Counted from the stretch's first letter, positions 53,609 through 63,658 are shown. The stretch: 64,000 bases of DNA from Caballeronia sp031450805 (GCF_031450805.1 NZ_JARTVY010000003.1:124001-188000), one strand, 5' to 3'. Translations and numbers: made by a program. The notes: generated by a model from the sequence alone, not told the origin.

Positions 53609-55063
53609 TCATTCTACGGCCGTTTGGTCGCTGCTCGCGACGGCCTGTGGCATCGTAGAGGCGGTGGATGGCATCGGACCTACAACGCGGATGCCACCCG
53701 CCGATATTTCGGCTTCCGCAATCGAGGGATCGAACGCACTGTCACGCAGCTTGATGATCGTCATTCCGCGGCGAAGCTTCGATCTGTCCATCGCATGATG
53801 CATGCCAATAAGGCCGTCGAGCATGCTGATAAGCCGCGGAGCCGGATTTGTCACGGCGGGACCGAGGATCTGTTTTGTTTCCCAGGTACCAACGGTAGTT
53901 ACGCCAATGGCCCTGAGCTCGTTCGTCAGCGCCGCGAAGAACTCAGCTAGACGGTCCGGGACCACCGCTGCGCTTTCGAATCCGCCCATGCCGTCGATGA
54001 ACAAGCGCTTGATGCCGTGCTCGCGCACCGCGTGCAACAGCTGCCTGCCGAGTCTATCGAGCAGGTTTTCGGTGAGCGGGTTCCACATTACGCGCAGCGC
54101 GCCAACCTCTGTCATCTGTCGCAACGGCATTTCGAGCGTTTCTGCTTTTGCCAATAGCCGCTCCGGCGTTTCGTAGAAGCCAAAGTGAAGCGCGGGTTCC
54201 TGTGGCGTGCCTAGCCGCAAGAAATTCAACCCAAACGTGGTTTTGCCGCTGCCCGCGGGGCCAATGACAAGCGACACCGACTCGGCGGGCAGACCGCCGG
54301 CCATGCGTTCGTCGAGGTTGGCAACGCCTGTCGCAATTCGTCGAGCGGGCAATAGTTCCTTCGCGGACGGTGTCGCGAGGAGCGCTTCAAGACGCGGATA
54401 AACAATGATGCCTTGGTCCGCGATCTCGTAAGTGTGAAGCCCGCCGAGCGACGCGCTTCCCCTCGATTTTGCCACCCGGAGACGCCGCACTGTGCGCGAA
54501 CCAAACAACTCCTCCCGTAGCTGAACCACGCCGTCGACCATAGTGTGCTCCGGACTGGAATCGTTGGCGTTCGCGCTTGTGAGGAAAAAGACGGTGCACC
54601 CGGTGAAGGCAGCGTGACTTTGCAGCTCCGACACGAATGACTTGATATCAAGGTCATCGGTAGCCTGGTCGCGCGTATTGAGCAATCCGTCCAGGATCAA
54701 TATGGTTGCGCTTTGTCGCCTCAACTCAGCGCGCAGCACCTCGACGAGGGCCAGCAGCCCTTCATCCCGGAAAACTTTCAGCAGGCTGATATACGTCACT
54801 TGCGCGCCCACCCGACGCGGCTCATAGAAGCGCAAGGTCGAGAGAGATTGAAACAACCGATCATGCGATTCGGCCAGCAGCGTCACATATAGGACGCTTC
54901 GCCCCTGCCGCATCTGAGCAAACGCGATCTGATTCGCAAGGATTGTTTTCCCCGAACCGGGCTGGCCCTGAATGATGTAAGACGAACCGGCCACGAACCC
55001 GCCGCCGAGGACGTCATCAAGCCCGGGGACATCACTGATCAATCTGCTTAAAGCTTTCGTCAT
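53609..55063 (-). CDS. KaiC-like double RecA-domain ATPase
   Basis: A 484-residue protein with two RecA/KaiC domains: Walker A GQPGSGKT (residues 33-40) with Walker B ILILDGLLNT, and Walker A GPAGSGKT (268-275) with Walker B RLFIDGMGGFES. KaiC-like proteins outside cyanobacteria act in stress or signalling modules with histidine kinases and receivers, without KaiA/KaiB. The context here (REC downstream, hybrid kinase opposite) fits such a module. Confidence 0.9.
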   Translation of the reverse strand: MTKALSRLISDVPGLDDVLGGGFVAGSSYIIQGQPGSGKTILANQIAFAQMRQGRSVLYVTLLAESHDRLFQSLSTLRFYEPRRVGAQVTYISLLKVFRDEGLLALVEVLRAELRRQSATILILDGLLNTRDQATDDLDIKSFVSELQSHAAFTGCTVFFLTSANANDSSPEHTMVDGVVQLREELFGSRTVRRLRVAKSRGSASLGGLHTYEIADQGIIVYPRLEALLATPSAKELLPARRIATGVANLDERMAGGLPAESVSLVIGPAGSGKTTFGLNFLRLGTPQEPALHFGFYETPERLLAKAETLEMPLRQMTEVGALRVMWNPLTENLLDRLGRQLLHAVREHGIKRLFIDGMGGFESAAVVPDRLAEFFAALTNELRAIGVTTVGTWETKQILGPAVTNPAPRLISMLDGLIGMHHAMDRSKLRRGMTIIKLRDSAFDPSIAEAEISAGGIRVVGPMPSTASTMPQAVASSDQTAVE

Positions 55064-55881
55064 GGCGACCCGTCTGTAATTCTAAAGTACCGTTCGTTAG
55101 CCAAACTACCTATGTCAGACCGATTCTATGCCGAAGTAATCGGGTGACCGCCGGTGACGAACGATGTCAACCGGCTCTTGGATTCGCTCACCGCGGAGCG
55201 TTGACCCAGAGCTGGCTAGTCAATACTCGTGCTGCGCACCGACGGACGAGCGCATCGATTGCTGCTTGCTCGGCGCGCGCTGCTCGATGAAACAGGCGCA
55301 GCGACGAGCGGACGGACCGTTATGAAGTTATATGCTGTGGCCGGCGCGCCCAATCACGCCGGAGTGGATCGGCCCTTGATCGGCCGTCACGTCGTAAGGA
55401 TCTTCGGCTGACGCCGCTGGCTGACGTGGATTCTAAAGGGCCGATAGGGAATGATGTGGTACATGAGGCGCTCCATTGGTCGAGACACGCGCCTCTGCAG
55501 GGATGTTACACGGATTCCGAGTATAGCCACTTACTCGCTAGGCTGGCGAGACTCTTTCTCGGATCCGTTGTTCACCGGAGGCCGTGTAACGCGGTAATGT
55601 GGTCGGACTATCGATATCTTCCAAATACCGTCTATCTCAACGGCTTGCGGGACTTCGTTGCCAACTCGCTTCGCTGCGGACCTGCCCGCAAAGAGTGAAC
55701 TGTTTTTCGATCGCGTCCGGTGGTTTCCAGCAACACATGAGATCGGTCCGCGAACACCCTCGCCCGGTCAGTGCGATGACGCTTTGTCACAACGGGATCA
55801 GTCTTCCCCTGGTTGTGGCCGAGCAGGCCACGCGCGAACACACCCGGGAGCTTACGGTCACAGATAGCGCGCAGCAGCAGC

Positions 55882-56060
55882 TCAGGCGTCAACACCGGTT
55901 ACCAGGCGTGCAAGGCGGCAGTCCATCGTCGGAAAAGGGATGGGCTCGGTCTCACGCGTATCCTGCCAATCGCTTTGCACGAGCTGCCAGACGCCATTTC
56001 GCTGTGCAAGTGCGAACTGATGCGTATTGCAAACGTCAAGTACCTCCGGCGCGGTGGTTT
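55882..56060 (-). pseudogene. Possible coding remnant of unknown family
   Basis: The minus strand reads ANKTTAPEVLDVCNTHQFAL, AQRNGVWQLVQSDWQDTRET and EPIPFPTMDCRLARLV to a TGA at 55882. The composition looks protein-like (Trp, Asp, conserved-looking spacing), but no start codon with a ribosome-binding site is evident. I do not recognise it. Confidence 0.25.
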
Positions 56061-56349
56061 TATTTGCAATCCTAACTCGCCGCCGGCAGGATCGACGATC
56101 AGCACTGGGTCAACACTCCTATGATAGGCAGCGTTCGTTCCAGCGCCCGGCATTTTCGCACACTGCCAACGAATCGTCCGGACGTCAGATCTCATTAGCC
56201 CGCCGATGTACACTGGGTCGACCGGATCATAAGACGCGCGTGCGGAGTGCCGGCGAACCGCAACGGCGTGTTGAGACCGCGCTCGCAGGGAAGGTGTTTG
56301 CCGTCGGGACGTCACCTGACGGGTTCGGACTTGATTAGAAAACCGGGTC

Positions 56350-56377
56350 GGATATACAATGCGTATAACGTGTATCC
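56350..56377 (+). promoter_or_regulatory. Operator-like inverted repeat before abrB-pin
   Basis: GGATATAC and GTGTATCC form arms matching at 7 of 8 positions with a 12-nt centre, ending 6 bp before the antitoxin ATG. Autoregulation by the AbrB-type antitoxin would explain it. Confidence 0.45.
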
Positions 56378-56383
56378 ACGGGA

Positions 56384-56623
56384 ATGATCATGCAAGTCGC
56401 AAAATGGGGTAATAGCCTTGCCGTGCGGCTGCCCGCGAGCGTTGTCGACGCGCTTGACTTGAAGGAGGGCGACGATATTGAGATTTACGCTGACCGTTCG
56501 GGCGCATTCTCTGTCAGCAAAAAGCCCACCGTTGCCGAGCGGATCGAGCGCCTGCGCAAGTATCGGGGACGTCTGCCCGCGGACTTCAAGTTTGATCGGG
56601 AATCACTCGCTGACCGGGGATAA
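56384..56623 (+). CDS. AbrB/MazE-type antitoxin
   Basis: A 79-residue swapped-hairpin AbrB protein (AKWGNSLAVRLPASVVDALD, GDDIEIYADRSGAFSVSK). The C-terminal tail (ERLRKYRGRLPADFKFDR) is the likely toxin-binding part. It is followed after 6 bp by a PIN-domain toxin. ATG 56384 or 56390 could be used. Confidence 0.88.
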   Translation: MIMQVAKWGNSLAVRLPASVVDALDLKEGDDIEIYADRSGAFSVSKKPTVAERIERLRKYRGRLPADFKFDRESLADRG

Positions 56624-56629
56624 CGCCGA

Positions 56630-57052
56630 ATGACAGTGGCAGCACCGACTCGGTTTGCCGTCGATAGCAACGTAATCGTCTATCTGTTTTCTGACGACGC
56701 CGCAAAGGCTGACAGGGCTGAGGCATTGGTGGCTGGCAGAAATTCCAAGCCAGTCATCAGTACTCAGGTGATGAACGAGGTCACGCTTGTGATGAGCCGG
56801 AAGATGGGCCTATCGTGGCCTGAGATCGAGCGCATCTTGGACGACGTCGAAGCGTTTTGCGAAGTCGTGCCACTGACACTTGAAGTTCACAAAGAGGCAC
56901 GTCGGATTGCAGCGCACTACGGATTCCGGTTTTACGATTCCTGCATCATTGCTTTCGCATTAATCGCAGATTGCGAGGTCCTTTACAGCGAAGACATGCA
57001 CCATGGTCAAGTCATCTTCGACAAGCTGACCGTGATCAACCCGTTTCCTTGA
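56630..57052 (+). CDS. PIN-domain ribonuclease toxin (VapC-like)
   Basis: A 140-residue PIN protein with the acidic metal-binding residues in RFAVDSNVIVYLFSDD, VMNEVTLVMSRKMG and FRFYDSCIIAFALIADCEVL plus YSEDMHHG. VapC toxins cleave tRNA or rRNA until bound by the antitoxin. It is paired with the AbrB-type antitoxin just upstream. Confidence 0.88.
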   Translation: MTVAAPTRFAVDSNVIVYLFSDDAAKADRAEALVAGRNSKPVISTQVMNEVTLVMSRKMGLSWPEIERILDDVEAFCEVVPLTLEVHKEARRIAAHYGFRFYDSCIIAFALIADCEVLYSEDMHHGQVIFDKLTVINPFP

Positions 57053-57630
57053 GCAGACCGGCCTGACGCCGCGAACAACTGCGCGTCCCCGGCCGCGTCT
57101 TGTTACTTGATCGTAGGCTCGATCAGAGGCGTACGCGATCACACATTTAGAGCATCTAAGTCTGACATAGAGGAATCTACGGCAGCCGCGTGGCAGTACT
57201 ATGTAGTCTTCGCGTCGATAGATTGCCAGAGGCGAGTCACCGATGATTCGCGGTAGCTCGTTCATGAATCGAAGCTTCGCCCGGCGGACCTGGTCTGACC
57301 GAGTTCGGCCACAAACTGCCGGTCACATGCACCGCCGGCAGGCCGCTCAAGCGTCGGCTCTGCTTCGCAACCGGCCATCTGATTGTCACAAGGCGAGCGC
57401 TCGTTCATCGGCCTTAGCCGTCGTTGGAGAGGCCAAGCTCGGACGTCAGCAATTTGGCGGGTCGCCGACGGTGACGGCGTCAAGCATCGGGAGAATACTT
57501 TCAGCATATGCCGCCTCCAGTTCCGACAATAACCGGAACTAGCCCCTATGCGTTCGTAAGCCTGGAAGCCGTCGTTGCATTGTACCGTCCGCGTCTTTGC
57601 CTTACGAACACGAATCCCCGATTCCCTCCC
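57053..57630. other. Non-coding stretch
   Basis: Nothing with coding character was found. A 7-bp inverted repeat AGTTCCG-(8 nt)-CGGAACT lies at about 57518-57540, without a T-tract. Confidence 0.45.
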
Positions 57631-58234
57631 TTAGAGCGGTCCCTTCGTCACGAGGTTGGCGGCATGAAATGCGGCGTTGACGCCCGCTCTCTTCTGTTTG
57701 CGCATCTCTTCCCTTCTGACGAACTCACCTCGGTGCATCTCAAGATATTGAGCTTGGGCGGTGGTGGGCGTCACGCGCAAGTCACCGATGAGTCCCAGCC
57801 TGTTCAGGTCTTCGGCACTCAGCGACTCGGACACGAGGGCTGCCCCCGAGGGAGTGAACGAGATAAGATATCGGTCGTAAAGCGCATCCAAGTTTGCTGA
57901 CAGGAGCAGCCCATTGTTCTCATCAACGCGCTGCTCATCGGTTTCGCACCGGCCCCATGCGAGTGCGTGTGAAGCTCGTAACGCCGCAGAAAGACCCAGG
58001 CCGCTAACCGCACAACGGCCCTCAAAAAGCCGCATCAGATCGTCACGGTAACGCCCCTGCCCCCGTCTCGCCTTCGTGACTCTCTCGTACATGGCTGCGC
58101 TTAAACTTGGCCGGCGCTTCTGCAGCTCAGCCCATTCACGCGCCTCGAGGATATCCTCGGACTCAACTTCGGGCGGCTGATAGGATGAGCAGAGGGCAGC
58201 CGTGATGGCGTGCACCAGTACTATCGCAGAATGG
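57631..58234 (-). pseudogene. HNH endonuclease, C-terminal part (split by IS21-type element)
   Basis: This holds ALCSSYQPPEVESEDILEAR and the HNH domain GRCAVSGLGLSAALRASHAL, AWGRCETDEQRVDENNGLLL, SANLDALYDRYLISF. That is the HNH_2-type nuclease pattern often found in restriction-like or defence proteins. Excision of the IS joins this part to the minus-strand frame at 60792 as VSEHHSAIVLVHAITA, without a frame change. Confidence 0.82.
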
Positions 58235-58364
58235 CCCCGATGGGCGGGCAAATTCCCCCACCTGTGGGCACCTCAAAATCCCCCACCTAGAGACACGCGG
58301 AGCATGATGCTGACGCGGTCTGGCAGGACGTTACCTTGCACCTCTCGAAGAATGAACAAGAGGG

Positions 58365-59951
58365 GTGGCTGGAGTGAACGTCTTGAAGCCGCATCTGCAA
58401 ACAACCATCGCCACACTCGTCGCTGCGGGCAAATGTCAGCGGGAAATCTCCCGGGTTACCGGGGTTGATCGGAAGACGATTCGCAAGTACCAGGAGCAAT
58501 TCGCAGCGGCGCAAGCAAATTCCCCCACGGTGCCCACCGGCTGCGCGCTGCAAATTCCTCCACCATGCCCACCGACAAAGGGCAGCCAGATATCAGCTTG
58601 CGAGCCTCACCGGGAGTTCATAGAGGCTCAATTGCGGCTTCGGCGCAATGCCATGGCCATCTACCAGGATCTGGTGGACCGATTTGGTTTTGTCGCTGGA
58701 TACGACAGCGTCAAGCGGTTCGTGCGGACAATGCGTCAGCACGAGCCGGCCCAGTTCGACCGGCTGGACTTCATGCCTGGCGAAGAGGCGCAGGTTGACT
58801 ATGGCGAAGGCGCCCTGACCAGGGTGCCGGGCACCAACCGATACCGCAAGCCCCGGCTGTTCGTGATGACGCTGCGTTACTCGCGGCGCAGCTTCCGCCG
58901 CGTCGTGTGGAAGTCCAGCAAACAGGTCTGGGCTGAACTGCACGAGCAGGCCTGGCGCCACTTTGGTGGCGTCACGCAGTACGTCGTTCTCGACAATCTG
59001 AAGGAAGGCGTAGTCAAACCGGACCTGTACGAGCCGGAGCTCAATCCGGTGTATGCCGCCATGCTCGCTCACTACGGCGTGGTGGCGGACCCAGCCCGCG
59101 TACGGGATCCGAATCGCAAGGGCACCGTCGAGAACGCAATCCAGCACACTCAGGGCACGGCCCTGAAGGGGCGACGATTCGAATCGATCGAGGAGCAAAA
59201 CGCCTTCCTTGATCAATGGGAATCGAACTGGGCGGCCAGAAGGATCCACGGCAGCACCCGTCGCCAGGTTCAGGCGATGTTCGAGGAAGAGCGCCCCCAT
59301 CTAGGTGCTTTGCCCACGCGCAGTTTCGAATACTTCACCGACAAGGTCTACACGGTCTGCGACGACACGTGCGTACGGGTGGATCACAGCAGCTACGCCG
59401 CCCGACCGGCTCTCATCGGCAGCCAGGTGCTCGTACGCAAGTTTGCCCGTCGCCTGGAAGTCCGCAACCTCCAGACACAGGCATTGCTGCGCACGCACGT
59501 TCTGGCCGACAAGCCGGGATCAGTGGTGTTGCCGCACGATGAGCGACCGTTCAATCCCTCCCGGGAAACGCGCCGCATCTTGTTGCAGGCCAAGGCGATC
59601 GGGCCGTCGGCCGAGCGTTTGTGTCAGCAGCTGTTCGATACGGAAGGGAGAATCGGTCAGCGCAAGCTCTGGGGCATCGTCGGTCTCGCCCGGCGCTACC
59701 CCCGCCGCCTGATCGATTCGGCGTGCGAGATCGCTGTGAGAGAAGGTGTGACCAGCTACAAGCAGGTCAAAGCGCTAACCGAGCGTCTTCTGGAGCAGGC
59801 GCTGGCTGAACTGGACACGCCCATCCAGGGCGAACTGCCCTTGACTCAAGAACATCACCTCATCCGGGACGGCGACGACTATGCCGACCTGTTCACCCTC
59901 GGCGCCAGTCATAGCGCCGCCATGTCATCACCCAACGGAGATCTCTCTTGA
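58365..59951 (+). CDS. istA: IS21-family transposase IstA, element A
   Basis: A 528-residue transposase. It has an N-terminal HTH (LVAAGKCQREISRVTGVDRK), then the integrase core with Asp in FMPGEEAQVDYGEGAL, Asp in QYVVLDNLKEGV and Glu in RKGTVENAIQHTQ, and a C-terminal DNA-binding Mu-like domain. The start is GTG 58365. Its stop overlaps the istB start region. Confidence 0.92.
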   Translation: MAGVNVLKPHLQTTIATLVAAGKCQREISRVTGVDRKTIRKYQEQFAAAQANSPTVPTGCALQIPPPCPPTKGSQISACEPHREFIEAQLRLRRNAMAIYQDLVDRFGFVAGYDSVKRFVRTMRQHEPAQFDRLDFMPGEEAQVDYGEGALTRVPGTNRYRKPRLFVMTLRYSRRSFRRVVWKSSKQVWAELHEQAWRHFGGVTQYVVLDNLKEGVVKPDLYEPELNPVYAAMLAHYGVVADPARVRDPNRKGTVENAIQHTQGTALKGRRFESIEEQNAFLDQWESNWAARRIHGSTRRQVQAMFEEERPHLGALPTRSFEYFTDKVYTVCDDTCVRVDHSSYAARPALIGSQVLVRKFARRLEVRNLQTQALLRTHVLADKPGSVVLPHDERPFNPSRETRRILLQAKAIGPSAERLCQQLFDTEGRIGQRKLWGIVGLARRYPRRLIDSACEIAVREGVTSYKQVKALTERLLEQALAELDTPIQGELPLTQEHHLIRDGDDYADLFTLGASHSAAMSSPNGDLS

Positions 59952-60721
59952 GCATGAGCCTCGCTGAAATTGACCGCGCGCTGCGCGAACTGCGTCTGTC
60001 TGGCATCAGCGCGACGCTGGAAACGAGGGTGCTGCAAGCCCAGGCCAGCCAGCAGCCGTTCCTCGAAACCTTCTCCATGATTCTGCAGGACGAGCTCGAT
60101 CGGCGGCAATCCAGGCTTCTCGAACGACGTTATCAGCAGTCCGGTCTGGACGAGCGAAAAACCTTGAGTGACTTCGACTGGTCCTTCAACCCCAAAGTAC
60201 CTCGTCAGGCTTGCTTCGAGTTACATACCCTGAAGTTCGTCGCCGACAGCGACAACGCATTGCTGATAGGAAAAACGGGCACCGGCAAAAGCCACGTCGC
60301 CAAGGCCATCGCCTACAACGCCACCCTGCAGGGAAGGAAGGTGCGCTACGTCGAGTCCGACACCGTGTTCGCCGGCTATGCTGTGGAAACGCGGGCCGAT
60401 CAGGACCGTCTGCTCAAGGCACTCGTTGAGCCCGAACTTCTCGTGCTTGACGATCTGTTCCTCGCCAAACGCATCCCTGATGCCGCGGCCGAACTGCTGC
60501 AGACCCTTGTTCACCAACGATACAAGCATCGCCGCAGCATTCTCGTCACATCCAACCGCATCGTCCAGGACTGGGGGCGCTACCTTCGCGACAGCACCAT
60601 GGCCTCGACGATTCTTGACCGTCTCCTGCATCGCTCAAAACTCCTCGAGTTTGAAGGAAAGAGTTATCGCCTCCGGGAAGCAGCGACCAGGCTTGCCGTC
60701 ACTGAGGAATCCGACGCATAA
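59948..60721 (+). CDS. istB: IS21-family helper ATPase IstB, element A
   Basis: A 257-residue AAA+ ATPase related to DnaC, with Walker A LLIGKTGTGKSHVAKAI and Walker B LLVLDDLFLAKR. IstB directs and stimulates IstA strand transfer. The start is TTG 59948 or the ATG 6 nt later. Confidence 0.92.
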   Translation: MSMSLAEIDRALRELRLSGISATLETRVLQAQASQQPFLETFSMILQDELDRRQSRLLERRYQQSGLDERKTLSDFDWSFNPKVPRQACFELHTLKFVADSDNALLIGKTGTGKSHVAKAIAYNATLQGRKVRYVESDTVFAGYAVETRADQDRLLKALVEPELLVLDDLFLAKRIPDAAAELLQTLVHQRYKHRRSILVTSNRIVQDWGRYLRDSTMASTILDRLLHRSKLLEFEGKSYRLREAATRLAVTEESDA

Positions 60722-60787
60722 TCCACTGGTCCTGCCTGGGGGAATTTAGCCGCCCACAGGTGGAGGAGTTTGAACTGCCCATCCGGG

Positions 60788-61254
60788 AATGGTGCTCGCT
60801 CACTCGAAGATATTGCTCCTCAACTCCATCTTCCCGCTGCCCTTTAGGTTTCTCAGGAGTCAAATGAAGATGTGCGACGGGTACACCTGTGGCCTCGGCC
60901 AGCGCAGCAAGGTCAAACCCGATCGTCTTGCGGTTACGGGAGCCACCTTCCGACATCAGAAACGGGATCCCGAGGAGAAAGTCCATTCGCTGCATGTCGT
61001 TGGGCTCGTACCCGACATAGTGGCACTTGCCTTGGTCCTTCTTCCCATTCTACAACGACAGTCTTGCCATTCTCTGAAAGGCCGCGGCCGCTCGACCGAA
61101 TCTTGAAACCCTCGCGAGCGAGTGCGGCCAGCAATCCGCGAGTTCGCGAACAGGCGGCGAGCCGGTCTCCGTTGTACCCACGGGACCTAAGTCGGGCGAG
61201 AAGAGCAAGACCTTCAGATTCAAGGTCATCGTCTAAGTCTGGATGCGAGAACAT
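60788..61254 (-). pseudogene. HNH endonuclease, N-terminal part, with an extra frameshift
   Basis: From ATG 61254 the frame reads MFSHPDLDDDLESEGLALLA, LAALAREGFKIRSSGRGLSE and VVVEWEEGPR. Near 61040 a 1-nt shift is needed to continue as KCHYVGYEPNDMQRMDFLLG, FDLAALAEATGVPVAHLHLT up to VSEHHS at the IS edge. The gene was thus broken twice, by the IS and by a point indel. The domain before the HNH is not recognised. Confidence 0.6.
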
Positions 61255-61698
61255 GGAGTGCACCGGAACGGGATTAGAAAATGCATAAGCATATCGTTGC
61301 CGACACGTAACGTCGTTGCCCGATGCTCCTTTCCGACGCTCGAGCGGTCGTAACTTCGCTAGGCAGGGCGCAAAGCATGAGCTGAACTGGGTATGGAAAC
61401 TGATTTGCCGCGACCGGTAACTGCCAAGCAGGGACCTGAGCGTCCGAGTCAGTCGAGGCAAAGCCATTGGCGTGAATGTGTGAAGCAGCAGGCACAAAGC
61501 CTCGTTTCCTTGATGGTGATGCGTTTTAGCATAGTCCGCCGCCCAGCTGAACCAGATGACTGAACGCTGCCAAAGAGCGAATTCAGCCGCAGCCTCTAAA
61601 GACTTCTCTCACGTTGCCGTTAATAGATGTTAGCGCCGATGTAAAAATGACCCTGGCGCCGAAGTAAACATGACCCACCTGGGAGACGATGGCGGCTT

Positions 61699-62718
61699 TT
61701 GCCGCCGATGCTGACTCAGGAGCAAACAGTGGAAATCAAGGTATTGGCCCGGCGCGGGACGGCGGTACGTGAGATAGCAAGGCAAACGGGTTTATCACGC
61801 AACACTGTGCGCCGATATTTGAGGGATGAGCAGGCGAGCCGTTACAGCCAGCGTGAGCCGCGAGCCACGAAGCTCGACCCGTTTAAGGACTATCTGCTGG
61901 AGCGCGTCGCCGCCGCGCGGCCGCACTGGATTCCGGCAACGGTTCTGCTTCGCGAACTGCAGGAAGCTGGGTACGAAGGCGGCATCAGTCAGCTCAAGGC
62001 ATTTCTGATGCCCTACAAGCGTCCCGAAGCTGAACCGGTGGTGCGCTTCGAAACCGCGCCGGGCAAGCAGTTGCAGGCCGATTTCACCGTTATTCGACGA
62101 GGGCGCGAGCCATTGCTCGCGCTGGTCGCGACGATGGGTTACAGCCGTGCGAGTTTCGTGCGTTTCACCTCGCGTGAGGACGCCGCGACGCTATGCGAAT
62201 GCCTACGTGAAGCACTCGTCTATTTCGGTGGCACGCCAGAACATGTGCTGTTCGACAACGCGAAGTCGGTGGTCATCGAACGCGATGCATTCGGCGAAGG
62301 CGAGCATCGCTGGAACCCACAGCTGCTTGCGCTGGCTGAGACCTACGGCTTCACGCCGAAGGTGTGTCGTCCGTATCGCGCGAAGACCAAGGGTAAGGTG
62401 GAACGCTTCAACCGCTATCTCAAGGAGAGCTTCGTTGTGCCGCTTGCCGCGACGCTCAGGTCCTCGGGGTTGAAGCTTGATGTTGAGGCCGCCAATGCGC
62501 AAATTGGCCGTTGGCTATCAGAAGTTGCCAATGTACGCCGCCACGCGACGACAGGTGAGCGTCCGGCGGTCCTGCTTTGTTCGGAGCAGGCGGCGCTCCT
62601 GCCGTTACCAACCCAGGCGCCAGCGCTCGCAGCGCCAGACAACCGACGGGTGCTGCCACGCGAGAGCCTGCAGCATCCGCTAGCGGTCTACGACGCATTG
62701 CTGGAGGTCGCAGCATGA
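61699..62718 (+). CDS. istA: IS21-family transposase IstA, element B
   Basis: A 339-residue transposase with HTH (VLARRGTAVREIARQTGLSR, NTVRRYLRDEQ), core Asp in GKQLQADFTVIRRG, Asp in EHVLFDNAKSVVIERDAFGE and Glu in KGKVERFNRYLKESFVV. It is shorter than the IstA of element A, as in IS21 members of the ~2-kb class. The stop overlaps istB (ATGA). Confidence 0.93.
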   Translation: MPPMLTQEQTVEIKVLARRGTAVREIARQTGLSRNTVRRYLRDEQASRYSQREPRATKLDPFKDYLLERVAAARPHWIPATVLLRELQEAGYEGGISQLKAFLMPYKRPEAEPVVRFETAPGKQLQADFTVIRRGREPLLALVATMGYSRASFVRFTSREDAATLCECLREALVYFGGTPEHVLFDNAKSVVIERDAFGEGEHRWNPQLLALAETYGFTPKVCRPYRAKTKGKVERFNRYLKESFVVPLAATLRSSGLKLDVEAANAQIGRWLSEVANVRRHATTGERPAVLLCSEQAALLPLPTQAPALAAPDNRRVLPRESLQHPLAVYDALLEVAA

Positions 62719-63503
62719 ATCTGCAACATGAACGGATTGGCGCGCTATGCGCACAACTGAAGCTGGACTGCGTCGCGACCGATTGGGCGCCGCTTGCACA
62801 ACGCAATGCAACGACCGATTCGAGTATGGCCGACTTCCTTGAACAACTTCTGCAAGCGGAACTTGGCGCGCGCGAGCAGCGCAAGCGTCAGGTGCTCACG
62901 AAGCTGGCAGCGTTGCCTGGCATCAAGACGCTTGAGCAATACGACTTCAGCTTCGCCAGCGGCGCGCCACGTGCGCAGATTCAGGAGCTGGCAAGTCTGG
63001 CGTTCGTCGAACGGGCCGAGAACATCGTGCTGCTCGGACCATCCGGGGTGGGTAAGACGCATATCGCGACCTCGCTTGCTTACCGCGCTGCGCAGGCCGG
63101 CATCAAGACGCGGTTCATCACCGCCGCTGACCTGATGATGCAACTGGCCGCTGCCCGGCAGCAGAACCGCCTGCGGGAGTTCTTCAATCGCGCGGTCATT
63201 GGACCCCGGCTGCTGGTTATCGACGAAATCGGCTATCTGCCATTTGGACGGGAGGAGGCGAACCTATTCTTCAATGTCGTGGCGAAACGCTACGAGCGCG
63301 GCTCAATCGTATTGACCAGCAACCTGCCGTTCACACAGTGGGCGACAGCATTCGCCGATGACCAGACGCTGACGGCTGCAATGCTCGACCGGCTCCTGCA
63401 TCACGCTCATATCGTGCAAATCAGCGGCGAGAGCTATCGACTAAAGGACAAAAGAAAGGCGGGACAAACAGGCACGCGGGCCAGCACGAAAGTAGCCGCG
63501 TGA
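62715..63503 (+). CDS. istB: IS21-family helper ATPase IstB, element B
   Basis: A 262-residue AAA+ ATPase with Walker A LLGPSGVGKTHIATSL and Walker B LLVIDEIGYLPFGREEAN. ATG 62715 overlaps the istA stop, so the longer frame from 62577 is not used. Confidence 0.93.
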   Translation: MNLQHERIGALCAQLKLDCVATDWAPLAQRNATTDSSMADFLEQLLQAELGAREQRKRQVLTKLAALPGIKTLEQYDFSFASGAPRAQIQELASLAFVERAENIVLLGPSGVGKTHIATSLAYRAAQAGIKTRFITAADLMMQLAAARQQNRLREFFNRAVIGPRLLVIDEIGYLPFGREEANLFFNVVAKRYERGSIVLTSNLPFTQWATAFADDQTLTAAMLDRLLHHAHIVQISGESYRLKDKRKAGQTGTRASTKVAA

Positions 63504-63658
63504 TCAACGACCCGGGTGGGTCACATTTACTTCGGCGAAACCCAGAAATGTGGGTCAGGTTTCAGTCGGCGTTGACAAATAGAGCGGGAACCGCTCACGG
63601 CATGCCGTAGAAGCGTTCTCTAGAGAAGAAAAATCAGCCGAGGTAAAGAGGGAGAACT

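Larger units (their letters stand above)
55064..56383. other. Mostly non-coding stretch
   Basis: This 1.3-kb gap has several short open frames, none with a recognisable domain or good start, apart from a possible coding remnant on the minus strand (55882-56060) and an operator-like repeat before the AbrB gene. Confidence 0.5.
58235..60787 (+). mobile_element. IS21-family insertion sequence A (2553 bp)
   Basis: Terminal repeats CCCCGATGGGC (left) and CCCGGATGGGC (right, reverse complement) continue into a shared CCACCTGTGGGC sub-terminal motif. AATGG is duplicated at 58230-58234 and 60788-60792. It encodes istA and istB. It interrupts an HNH nuclease gene. Confidence 0.9.
61628..63577 (+). 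mobile_element. IS21-family insertion sequence B (1950 bp)
   Basis: The left end TGTTAGCGCCGATGTAAAAA and right end (reverse complement TGTCAACGCCGACTGAAACC) are imperfect repeats, each followed by a TGACCC motif. AATAGA is duplicated at 61622-61627 and 63578-63583. It encodes istA and istB and is clearly different from element A. Confidence 0.92.
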
